A stretch of DNA of 53,391 nt from positions 1-53,391 of the forward strand of contig JAJCZP010000056.1 of NCBI GenBank assembly GCA_029262315.1, written 5' to 3'. This DNA is from Deltaproteobacteria bacterium (GTDB lineage: Bacteria; Desulfobacterota; Binatia; UTPRO1). The notes beneath the pieces were generated by a model. That model worked only from the letters and a program-made list of their open reading frames with translations. It ran no database searches and had not been told where the DNA came from. Positions 17,473 through 25,206 of this stretch are shown piece after piece (within the stretch, counting starts at the first letter, position 1; every line of letters begins with the position of its first letter). Made by a program: the position numbers and the translations under genes.

Positions 17473-19086
17473 TCAGCCCCGCGCGGCCAGCGCGGTGTCT
17501 TTCGCCCACCGATAGTCGGGCTTGCCACTCGGCGAGCGCACGACTTCGGTCACGACATGCAGCTCGCGTGGAATCTTGTAGCCCGCGATCTTGGTGCGAC
17601 AGTGGTCCTGCACGTTTTCGAGCGTCGGCTCGGCATCGCGCGGTCGCAGTTGCACGACCGCCGCCACACGCTCGCCGAAACGTTCGTCGGGCACACCGAC
17701 CACGGTACAGTCGAAGATGGCCGGGTGCGACTTGACCGCCGCCTCGACCTCCTCGGGGAAGATCTTCTCGCCACCGGAGTTGATCGAGACCGAGCCGCGA
17801 CCCAGTAAGGTAATCCGACCGTCGGCCTCGACCATGGCGAAGTCACCAGGCATCGCGTAGCGCTTGCCGTCGATCACGACGAACGTCTCCGCGGTCTTCT
17901 TCGGGTCTTTGTAGTACTCGATCGGGATGTCGCCGCCGCGAGCGAGCTTGCCGATCGTCCCGGAGCCGGCCTCAACCGGGCGCATCTGCTCGTCGAAAAC
18001 GACCGTATTACCGAGCTTGCTCACGGTCGGACCACCCTTCATCGCCGTGTGCCCGGGCTGCACGATCACCATGCCGTTGTTGCCGCTCTCCGACGAGCCG
18101 ATGGCGTCGATCATGTAGAGATTCGGAAACCGCGCGAAGAACTCGTCTTTGACCGACGGCGAGAACGTCGCCGCGCTGGAGCTGAGCGCGAAGAGCGACG
18201 ACACGTCCCACGCGGCATCCGGCGCGTTCAGCGCCTCGATCAGCGGGCGGGCCATGGCGTCGCCGGTGATCATGATCGAATTTACCTTCTCTTGCTCGAC
18301 CAGGCCCCAGGCGATCTTGGCGTCGAACTTCGGCATGAGCACGACCTTGTCGCCCACGAAGCTCCGCCCCATGGTCGCCCACTGCGTCGCGCCGTGCATC
18401 AGCGGCGCAATCGGCAGAAACGTCATGGGACCACCGGCCTTCGCCTTCTCGACCAGCGCGTCGGGACTCGTCACCCGCTCGTTGGTCATCGGATCGATCC
18501 CACCTCCGAGCGCCATGAAGACGTCCTCGTGACGCCACACGACTCCTTTGGGCATCCCAGTCGTGCCCCCGGTGTACAGAATGTAGCGATCGTCCGCCGA
18601 ACGCGGACTAAAGTCGCGCACCGCCGAGCTCGCAGCCAAGGCGTCTTCGTACGGCACGGCATCACCGAGCGGTTCGGCGTCGCTCCCATCCTCGATGACG
18701 ACGACGTGCCGGAGAAGTGGGAGCCCCTGCGTGCGGACGGCCGCAAGACGTGGCCCGAACTGCCGCTCGTAGACTAACGCCTTGAGATCGGCGTTCTCAA
18801 AGATGTAGAGGAGCTCGTCCTCGACGTACCGGTAGTTGATGTTGATCCAGACGGCGCGGAGCTTGAACACCGCCCACAGCGTCTCCACCCATTCCACCGA
18901 GTTGAATCCGTAGATCCCGACGTGATCGCCCGGGCCAACACCCTGCGCGGCGAGATGATGGGCCAGCCGATTGGCCCGCTCCTCCATGTCGCGATAGGTC
19001 CGGGACTTGGTGCCACAGACGAGGTAGTCACGCTCGGGAAAGGCATCGACGGCGAGCTCGAATAGGTCGGCGAGGTTGAACTCCAT
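17473..19086 (-). CDS. Acyl-CoA synthetase (FadD-like, AMP-forming)
   Basis: A 537-residue adenylate-forming ligase that would activate a carboxylic acid to its CoA thioester using ATP. The P-loop YTGGTTGMPKG, the IGSSESG core and the hinge/A8 segment GRGSVSINSGGEKIFPEEVE are intact, as is the catalytic lysine in SPSGKPDYRW. Overall it resembles the FadD3/FadD19-like ligases of steroid and long-chain acid degradation, although substrate cannot be assigned. It follows the lipoprotein of the Mla/Mce operon by 45 bases on the same strand, suggesting that the transporter imports what this enzyme activates. Confidence 0.92.
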   Translation of the reverse strand: MEFNLADLFELAVDAFPERDYLVCGTKSRTYRDMEERANRLAHHLAAQGVGPGDHVGIYGFNSVEWVETLWAVFKLRAVWININYRYVEDELLYIFENADLKALVYERQFGPRLAAVRTQGLPLLRHVVVIEDGSDAEPLGDAVPYEDALAASSAVRDFSPRSADDRYILYTGGTTGMPKGVVWRHEDVFMALGGGIDPMTNERVTSPDALVEKAKAGGPMTFLPIAPLMHGATQWATMGRSFVGDKVVLMPKFDAKIAWGLVEQEKVNSIMITGDAMARPLIEALNAPDAAWDVSSLFALSSSAATFSPSVKDEFFARFPNLYMIDAIGSSESGNNGMVIVQPGHTAMKGGPTVSKLGNTVVFDEQMRPVEAGSGTIGKLARGGDIPIEYYKDPKKTAETFVVIDGKRYAMPGDFAMVEADGRITLLGRGSVSINSGGEKIFPEEVEAAVKSHPAIFDCTVVGVPDERFGERVAAVVQLRPRDAEPTLENVQDHCRTKIAGYKIPRELHVVTEVVRSPSGKPDYRWAKDTALAARG

Positions 19087-19130
19087 GGCCGGCTCTTAGA
19101 GCACACTCGGGCAGGACCGCTCAACTCGGA

Positions 19131-19784
19131 TCACGATCCGGCGGCCCCGGAGCGGACGTCGTTCTCGATGGCCTGAATGACGCGCTCGTCCAGGTCGTGG
19201 AGAATCCGACCGAGCAGCTGACGGAGCGCCAGGACACCATCGGCCGGATCGGTCCCGTCAGCCGTCGTACTCTCATCGATGAAGAGCTCCTCAATGACGG
19301 TCCCGTCAGCCGTGCGCCGCACATTGATGTGCAGGCCGAGCCGCGCCCCCATCGTTGGTGACTCGCTCAGCTCGATGACCTGCACTTGCCCCTCGACCGC
19401 ATAGGGAGGCTCGGGCCTGGCGCGACGCCGCACGCTCTCGAATCGCGTCGTCGCCTCGAGATGGAATCGGACCGCTTGTGCCATCATGCGCCCTGGCACC
19501 GTCGTCCACTGCAGCGTCCGACTCGTCACCACCTCGACATCCGAGCGACGCAACACGACGCGCAGGTGATCATACGCCGCGAGGCAACTGAAATTGGGGA
19601 CGATCACCGAGGGCAGCATAGCGCCCTCGTGCGGCTCCTCGCGCGGCGCCCGCACCTCGAAGTACCGCACCGGCGGGGCGGCCGCGAAGCTACATCCCGC
19701 CAGGACAACCGCGGCCATGACGCCACTTGCCCACGCGAGTCTCGTCCGCGCGCGACAGGTCCGATTGGTGCTCGCTCTGTCCAT
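19131..19784 (-). CDS. ABC-type transport auxiliary lipoprotein (PqiC/DUF330-like)
   Basis: A 217-residue lipoprotein with the lipobox VLAG-C at C31. The following segment, PPVRYFEVRAP, is typical of PqiC/LptE-like auxiliary lipoproteins (ABC_trans_aux family), which sit in the outer membrane leaflet and partner with MCE proteins. Its ATG directly abuts the stop codon of the MCE protein gene, so it is the fourth gene of the transporter operon. It probably docks the periplasmic MCE tunnel to the outer membrane. Confidence 0.85.
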   Translation of the reverse strand: MDRASTNRTCRARTRLAWASGVMAAVVLAGCSFAAAPPVRYFEVRAPREEPHEGAMLPSVIVPNFSCLAAYDHLRVVLRRSDVEVVTSRTLQWTTVPGRMMAQAVRFHLEATTRFESVRRRARPEPPYAVEGQVQVIELSESPTMGARLGLHINVRRTADGTVIEELFIDESTTADGTDPADGVLALRQLLGRILHDLDERVIQAIENDVRSGAAGS

Positions 19785-20741
19785 TCAATCCTCCTCCGTC
19801 GATCGGATCAGCAACGACGGATTCTCACGAATCGCCCGTGCGAACTCCTCAAGGTGCTCAGCCGCATCGCGCAGACTCGACGTGACGTCGCGCACGTCGG
19901 CCTCCGAACTCCCGATCGCAAGACTCAAATCGTTCATCGTATCGGCAAAACCCCGCACTGCATCTTGAATGTCGGCGGCCATCCGCGCCGCGTTGTCCCC
20001 GCCGAGAAGCTCCTCGGCGGCCGCCAGCGTCTTCTCGAGTTGCACGATGGCGGCCTCGAGTGCGCCATCGGCCCGCACCGCGGACGCGGCGTCTCGCATC
20101 TCGCTTGCCGACTCCGTCAAGCCGATCACCAGTGGCTCGAGGCGCTCCGACACGGCGGTGATCGGCGGCCCGACCGCATCGAGCGTATCACGAGCACTGG
20201 CACTCGCCTGCTCGAGGTTGGCCAACGTATTGCCAAAGTGATCGATGTTCTCGGTCGTCAAAATGAGCAGCAGTCGATTGATCAGCTCCTCGACCTTGAT
20301 GGCGATCGTCTCCGCTTTTCCCGTCAACGTCCCCAACAGCGACGCGCCCGCGGGAATCTGCCCCCCAGGCTCGATCACCGGCGCATCCGCGGTGCCACCC
20401 GTGATCTCGACAAAGAGCAGGCCCGTGAGCCCCGAGCCCGACAGTGCCGCCTCGGCATTGGCTCGAATCGGCGTCCCGTGCGCGAGACTCGCCACCACCT
20501 CGACCCGGTCCTTCTCGTCGGTCACCACGGCGTACGACTCGATACGCCCCACGCGGACACCGAGGAGCTTCACCGCGGCGCCGACTTCGAGACCCGAGAC
20601 CGTCTCGTTGAACTCGATCGTATAGCGATCGCGACGCTCGAGCAGCGCCGACCCCGATAGGACAATCAGCGTCCCCACGAACAGCGCCGCGGCCACGGCG
20701 ATGAACACCCCAAGCCGGAATGTCTGTGCACGCGTTCTCAT
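19785..20741 (-). CDS. mlaD: MlaD-family MCE domain protein
   Basis: A 318-residue periplasmic, inner-membrane-anchored lipid-binding subunit. The start at 20741 is supported by GAGGAGGCAGGG immediately upstream. A single anchor helix (residues about 8-30) is followed by the MCE fold (about 38-117; GLEVGAAVKLLGVRVGRI). A long C-terminal region (150-315) is rich in heptad-like Ala/Leu/Glu and probably forms a helical extension or needle. It is longer than E. coli MlaD (about 183 residues) and closer to Mce1/PqiB-like forms. It is 10 bases downstream of the ATPase gene and abuts the lipoprotein gene. It should shuttle lipids across the periplasm. Confidence 0.92.
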   Translation of the reverse strand: MRTRAQTFRLGVFIAVAAALFVGTLIVLSGSALLERRDRYTIEFNETVSGLEVGAAVKLLGVRVGRIESYAVVTDEKDRVEVVASLAHGTPIRANAEAALSGSGLTGLLFVEITGGTADAPVIEPGGQIPAGASLLGTLTGKAETIAIKVEELINRLLLILTTENIDHFGNTLANLEQASASARDTLDAVGPPITAVSERLEPLVIGLTESASEMRDAASAVRADGALEAAIVQLEKTLAAAEELLGGDNAARMAADIQDAVRGFADTMNDLSLAIGSSEADVRDVTSSLRDAAEHLEEFARAIRENPSLLIRSTEED

Positions 20742-20751
20742 CCCTGCCTCC

Positions 20752-21573
20752 TCAGTCGCCCTCGACCTGCATCGGGACGAGCCCGAGCGCCTCGGCCATC
20801 GTCTCGCCGCGTTGCTCCGGCGCGCGATCCTCGCTGAAAAACCCGTCGATCCAGGGATCGCCAAGCGCACGCACTTCGTCGACGGTGCCATCGGCGGCGA
20901 CCGTGCCCTCGCGCAGGCACACGACGCGGTCCGCGATCCGGCACACGCTCGACGTATTGTGGGTGACGACGACCAATGCCGCCCCGATGTCGTCCCGGAG
21001 TCGCAGCATCAATTCATCCATGGCGACCACCGTTGCGGGATCGAGGCCGGATGACGGTTCGTCGCAAAACAGCAGGCTCGGCTCGTGCACGACGGCACGG
21101 GCGAGCGCGGCACGCTTCTGCATTCCGCCCGAGAGCTCGCGTGGATAGTTGCAGACGGCGTGCCCGAGACCAACTTGCGCCAACCGCACACGGGCGAGGT
21201 TCCGCGCCATCTCGCTGCTGACGTCGGTGCGCAGCAAGAGCGGCAGCGCCACGTTCTCTTCGGCGGTAAGCCCCCCGAGCAGCGCCCCATGCTGGAACAA
21301 CATGCCCATGCGCTGCGCGATCTCGGCACGGCGGCTCTCGTCCGCGCGCAGGAGATCGACCCCGAAGATGCGAATGGTGCCACCCACCGGCTCCAGCAGT
21401 CCCAGCAACGCTCTCAGAAACGTCGACTTCCCGCTGCCGCTGCCGCCGATCAGGCAGACCACCTCGCCCCGGTTGATTGTGACCGACAGGCCGCGCAACA
21501 CCTTGTGATCACCGAAGCTGACCTGCACATCCTCGGCCTCGATGAGCGGCTCGCGTTCATTCCCCTGGCTCAT
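20752..21573 (-). CDS. mlaF: MlaF-like ABC transporter ATPase
   Basis: A 273-residue nucleotide-binding subunit. Walker A GGSGSGKS is at residues 43-50, the signature reads LSGGMQKRAALARA, Walker B is LLFCDEPSSGLDP and the H-loop is VVVTHN. The MQKR version of the signature is typical of MlaF/MkL ATPases. The ATG at 21573 overlaps the permease stop codon by 4 bases, a sign of translational coupling. A C-terminal tail after the core (DGFFSEDRAPEQRGE) may be the MlaB-contacting extension known in MlaF. The same frame stays open far upstream, but that part overlaps the permease gene and is not real. Confidence 0.94.
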   Translation of the reverse strand: MSQGNEREPLIEAEDVQVSFGDHKVLRGLSVTINRGEVVCLIGGSGSGKSTFLRALLGLLEPVGGTIRIFGVDLLRADESRRAEIAQRMGMLFQHGALLGGLTAEENVALPLLLRTDVSSEMARNLARVRLAQVGLGHAVCNYPRELSGGMQKRAALARAVVHEPSLLFCDEPSSGLDPATVVAMDELMLRLRDDIGAALVVVTHNTSSVCRIADRVVCLREGTVAADGTVDEVRALGDPWIDGFFSEDRAPEQRGETMAEALGLVPMQVEGD

Positions 21574-22655
21574 GGCATCACCGTGATGATGGTCACGTAC
21601 ACGCCATCGACGAGGATGATCAAGAAGAGCGCCGCCACGACGGCGTTGGTCGCCGCGCGCCCGACGTCCTCGGCACCGCCGCGCAGACGGAGGCCGAAGT
21701 GGCAGGCGATCGTGACAATGACAATCGAAAAGAGGACGCTCTTGAACATCCCGGTCAGCACATCCCGGGGACCGATGGCGGACAGGAACTGCGTGATGAA
21801 GGCATCGGGCGCCAGATCGAGATAGAGCACGGCGATCACGAAGCCGCCGAGCACGCCGAAGAAATTGGCGAGCATGGTCAGCGCCGGCACTCCGACGATC
21901 GTCGCGAACGCCTTCGGGACGACCAGATAGGGAATCGGGTCGATGCCCATCACCTTCAAGCCGTCGATCTCCTCCTGCACCGCCATCGTCCCAAGCTCGG
22001 CGGCCATGGCGGAGCCGCTGCGGCCGGCGATGAGAATGGCGGTGATCAGTGGCCCCATCTCTCGGACCACGCTCAATCCGACGAGGTTGGCGATGAAGAT
22101 GTTGGCCCCGAACTGGCGCAGCTGGTCGGCCGCCTGAAAGGCCGTCACCAGGCCGACGAGCAGCGCGACGACAGCGACGATCGGCAACCCTTCGTTGCCG
22201 ATCGCCAACGCTTCGCGCACGAACTGGCCCTGACGCCACGGCACCCGCCCCATCACCTTGCGTCCGCTCCAGTAAATCGTATCTGCGATGAGGCTCAGGT
22301 AGTCGAGGGCCTGCTCGGTCACCTCCTCGGCCACCGAGCCCAGGTACATGTAGAGACTGCTCCCTCGTTCTCGTGCCTGACCGTGCCGTTGCGGCGCGGG
22401 GAGCGCGCTCAGCTCGCGATGCTGCGCTGGCGAAACGGTCCGCAGCGCAAAGTCGACGCCTGCCTCGTCGGCTGCACGGCGCAACGACAGCAGCGCCGCC
22501 GCGCCACTCGATCCAATGATGCTCTGCGGATCAAGGCTGACGGCCACCGACCGGCCGCGCTCGATCTCGGCGCAGCCGAGGCGGAGTAATTCGCCCGCCC
22601 CTTCGAACGTATGAAGCTCGCGGGGCGCCCCCACCTCTACCGCTGCCTCAGCCAT
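21570..22655 (-). CDS. mlaE: MlaE-like permease with N-terminal STAS domain
   Basis: About 361 residues. The ATG at 22655 is preferred because the STAS-like domain begins soon after; ATG 22712 in the same frame is possible and neither has a good ribosome site. Residues about 10-90 (VAVSLDPQSIIGSSGAAALLSL) look like a STAS domain, the role normally played by separate MlaB. The remainder is a standard MlaE/YrbE permease: LVGLVTAFQAADQL, VVREMGPLITAILIAGRSGS, AELGTM, EIDGLKVMGIDP. It starts the operon permease-ATPase-MCE-lipoprotein-ligase. The family moves phospholipids, or in mycobacteria sterols and fatty acids; direction here is unknown. Confidence 0.92.
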   Translation of the reverse strand: MAEAAVEVGAPRELHTFEGAGELLRLGCAEIERGRSVAVSLDPQSIIGSSGAAALLSLRRAADEAGVDFALRTVSPAQHRELSALPAPQRHGQARERGSSLYMYLGSVAEEVTEQALDYLSLIADTIYWSGRKVMGRVPWRQGQFVREALAIGNEGLPIVAVVALLVGLVTAFQAADQLRQFGANIFIANLVGLSVVREMGPLITAILIAGRSGSAMAAELGTMAVQEEIDGLKVMGIDPIPYLVVPKAFATIVGVPALTMLANFFGVLGGFVIAVLYLDLAPDAFITQFLSAIGPRDVLTGMFKSVLFSIVIVTIACHFGLRLRGGAEDVGRAATNAVVAALFLIILVDGVYVTIITVMP

Positions 22656-22770
22656 GGGCTCTGGCCTGCATTCGCGGTGCGTAGCATAGATTTCGCCGGC
22701 GTGCGCTCCCATGGGGGTGGGAAGCATGGTAGGGCCGCGGGACAGCCGCAGAACCGACGGGAGGTCGACC

Positions 22771-23802
22771 ATGGCAGACGCGACGCAACGGGAGATTCAT
22801 CTCAAAAGCAGGCCCGAGGGCGCGCCGGGACCAGAGAATTTCGAACTGGCAACGGTACCGATCCCCGTGCCCGGCGATGGCCAGATTCTCGTGCGCAACG
22901 TCTGGATGACGGTCGACCCCTACATGCGAGGACGGATGATGGACCGGGAGAGCTACATTCCCCCGTTTCAGGTCGGCCAGGTCCTCGACGGCGGGTCGGT
23001 CGGCGAGGTCGTCGAGTCGCGGGGCGGGCCATTCCAGAAGGGCGACTACGTGTGCGGCTTCGCTGGCGGCGGGTGGCGCGAGTACTACGTCTCGGACGGC
23101 AGCATGCTGCAGAAGATCGACGGCGCGACCATTCCGCTGCAGGCCTACCTCGGCGCGGTGGGCATGCCGGGCCTCACCGCGTACGGCGGCCTGTTGCGCA
23201 TCGGCGAACCGAAGGAAGGCGAGACCGTGCTCGTGTCCGCGGCCTCGGGCGCGGTCGGCGCGATCGTCTGTCAGATCGCCAAGATCAAAGGCTGCCGGGT
23301 CGTCGGCACCGCGGGCTCCGACGCCAAATGCGCATGGCTCCGGGACGAGATCGGGATCGACGCCGCGATCAACTACAAAACGTGCGGCGGACTTGAAGCC
23401 GCCATCGCCAAGGAATGCCCGAAGGGCGTCGACATCTACTTCGAGAACGTCGGCGGCGAACATCTCGAGGCCGCCCTCAATCTCATGAACCAGCACGGCC
23501 GGCTGATCATGTGCGGCATGATCAGCCAGTACAACAGCACCGACGTGCCCGTCGGGCCCACAAACCTGATCCTCGTCGTCGGCAAGAGCCTCAAGATGCA
23601 GGGCTTCATCGTCACCGATCACCTCGACATGATCGTCGATTTTTTCAACGACATGGCGGCTTGGATCGGTGCCGGCAAGATCAAATGGCAGGAGACCGTC
23701 CTCGACGGCATCGAGAACGCACCGCGCGCGTTCATGAATCTGTTCAGCGGCGAGAACTTCGGCAAAATGCTGGTGCGACTCGGTCCGGACCGCGCCGCCT
23801 GA
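22771..23802 (+). CDS. NADP-dependent alkenal/enone reductase-like oxidoreductase (MDR family)
   Basis: A 343-residue member of the zinc-independent medium-chain reductases (CurA, leukotriene B4 dehydrogenase, prostaglandin reductase group), which reduce the double bond of alpha,beta-unsaturated carbonyls with NADPH. Visible features are the N-terminal WMTVDPYMRGRM, the nucleotide site AASGAVGAIVCQIAKIKG, and INYKT. ATG 22771 has GGGAGG 6-12 bases upstream. It is divergent from the Mla operon (115-bp gap), so the two could share control. It ends 50 bases before the convergent EVE gene. Substrate unknown. Confidence 0.9.
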   Translation: MADATQREIHLKSRPEGAPGPENFELATVPIPVPGDGQILVRNVWMTVDPYMRGRMMDRESYIPPFQVGQVLDGGSVGEVVESRGGPFQKGDYVCGFAGGGWREYYVSDGSMLQKIDGATIPLQAYLGAVGMPGLTAYGGLLRIGEPKEGETVLVSAASGAVGAIVCQIAKIKGCRVVGTAGSDAKCAWLRDEIGIDAAINYKTCGGLEAAIAKECPKGVDIYFENVGGEHLEAALNLMNQHGRLIMCGMISQYNSTDVPVGPTNLILVVGKSLKMQGFIVTDHLDMIVDFFNDMAAWIGAGKIKWQETVLDGIENAPRAFMNLFSGENFGKMLVRLGPDRAA

Positions 23803-23803
23803 A

Positions 23804-23819
23804 CCCGACTCCCGTCGGG
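23804..23819. terminator. Possible bidirectional terminator hairpin
   Basis: CCCGAC (23804-23809) and GTCGGG (23814-23819) form a 6-bp GC stem with a TCCC loop between the stop codons of two convergent genes. There is no T-run, so intrinsic termination is uncertain. Confidence 0.35.
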
Positions 23820-23851
23820 AACGCCCGCAGAGAGACGCCTCATGACGGCGG

Positions 23852-24280
23852 CTACCCGCGTGGCACGCTCGTCTTGCCGAGCTTCATGATGTGGCGGAAC
23901 TCCGTGGCGGTGAGCGAGATGACGGAGAGGCGCCCGCGTCGGACCAGCGCGATCGTGGGCAGGGCCGGATCGGCCTTGATCTCGGCCAGCGTGACCGGAC
24001 GATTGAAGGGTACGACCGGCTGCACGTCTACGACGACCCAGCGATCGTCCTTCGTGGTGGGGTCCGGATAGGCTTCGCCCGTGATCCGTGCGACGCCCAC
24101 CACCTCCTTCCCCTGATTCGAGTGGTAGTAGAGTGCCAAATCATCCACCTTCATCGAGGCCAGGTTGTTACGCGCTTCGTAGTTCCGGACGCCGTCCCAA
24201 TAGGTCGAGCCGTCCTTGACGAACTGATCCCAGGAGTACTTGAAGGGCTCCGATTTCATGAGCCAGTAGTTGCGAGCCAT
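23852..24280 (-). CDS. EVE domain protein
   Basis: A 142-residue protein that is an EVE (PUA-like, formerly DUF55) domain along nearly its whole length: YWLMKSEP at the start, WDGVRNYEARNNL, LALYYHSNQGKEVVG. The start at 24280 is set by AGGAGGATATCTC directly before the ATG; the frame stays open 42 codons upstream. EVE proteins bind modified bases in DNA or RNA and are found both as housekeeping proteins and in modification-dependent restriction. There is no nuclease neighbour here, so a housekeeping role is more likely. Confidence 0.93.
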   Translation of the reverse strand: MARNYWLMKSEPFKYSWDQFVKDGSTYWDGVRNYEARNNLASMKVDDLALYYHSNQGKEVVGVARITGEAYPDPTTKDDRWVVVDVQPVVPFNRPVTLAEIKADPALPTIALVRRGRLSVISLTATEFRHIMKLGKTSVPRG

Positions 24281-24432
24281 GAGATATCCTCCTCCCGACC
24301 GACCGTCGGTGTTCTTCGCTACGGTCGACAGCCTTGTCAAACCTCGGTCCCGGTCGCAGCACCCCAAAGCACGCGGCGGCTTGACGGCGCGCGCCATCTC
24401 GGTCACGCGATGTGGTGGAGGAACGAGACGCT

Positions 24433-25182
24433 ATGGAGTGGATTGGTGACCCGCAGGGATGGATTGCACTGGCGACATTGGTGGCGCTCGAGATCGTACT
24501 CGGCGTCGACAACCTGGTCTTTATCTCGATCCTGACGTCGAAGCTGCCCCAGGCGCGTCAGGCCACCGCACGCATGCTGGGCCTCGGAGCTGCCATGGTG
24601 GGCCGCATTGCCCTGCTCCTCTGCCTGTCGTGGCTGATGGGGCTCACAACGCCCCTCGTGGAGGCCTTCGGCTACGCAGTGTCCGGACGCGACTTGATCA
24701 TGATCGCCGGCGGCCTCTTCCTCCTCGCCAAGGCGACGTTCGAGATCCACGACAATCTCGAAGGCGAGGAGGGGCACGCCTCGGCACGGGTGCAGGCCTC
24801 CTTCGGCGCGGTCCTGCTCCAGATACTGCTGATCGACATGGTGTTCTCGCTCGACTCGGTGATCACGGCCGTCGGCATGGCCGATCATATCTCGATCATG
24901 GTGATCGCGGTCATCGTCGCCATCGTGTTCATGATGGTCTTCGTGAACACGATCTCCGACTTCGTCGAGGGCCACCCCACCGTGAAGATGCTAGCGCTGT
25001 CGTTCCTGCTACTGATCGGCATGACGCTCATTGGGGAAGGCTTCGGGCTGCACATCCCGAAGGGCTACATCTACTTCGCAATGGCGTTCTCGGTCCTGGT
25101 CGAGATGCTCAACCTGCGCGCCAAGCGCACGCGGCGCGCCCGGAAGCCCATGCACCTGCGAAAACGGTACGCCGCCAGCTGA
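24433..25182 (+). CDS. TerC family integral membrane protein
   Basis: A 249-residue protein with seven or more hydrophobic helices. The conserved acidic membrane motifs of TerC/YkoY/YgdQ are present: LEIVLGVDNLVFISIL near the start and QILLIDMVFSLDSVITAVGM in the middle, then SDFVEGHPTVKMLALSFLLLIG. TerC relatives export manganese or help metal-load exoproteins. The ATG at 24433 is preceded by GGAGG. It ends 24 bases before the convergent oxidoreductase stop. The metal cannot be read from sequence. Confidence 0.93.
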   Translation: MEWIGDPQGWIALATLVALEIVLGVDNLVFISILTSKLPQARQATARMLGLGAAMVGRIALLLCLSWLMGLTTPLVEAFGYAVSGRDLIMIAGGLFLLAKATFEIHDNLEGEEGHASARVQASFGAVLLQILLIDMVFSLDSVITAVGMADHISIMVIAVIVAIVFMMVFVNTISDFVEGHPTVKMLALSFLLLIGMTLIGEGFGLHIPKGYIYFAMAFSVLVEMLNLRAKRTRRARKPMHLRKRYAAS

Positions 25183-25206
25183 AGCGCCTGTTGAGGCCGT
25201 CACCGC

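Noticed and set aside
21574..22239. Upstream extension of the MlaF frame
   Set aside because: It lies inside the permease gene in another frame. The ATG at 21573 fits the ABC ATPase start and overlaps the permease stop as expected for coupling.
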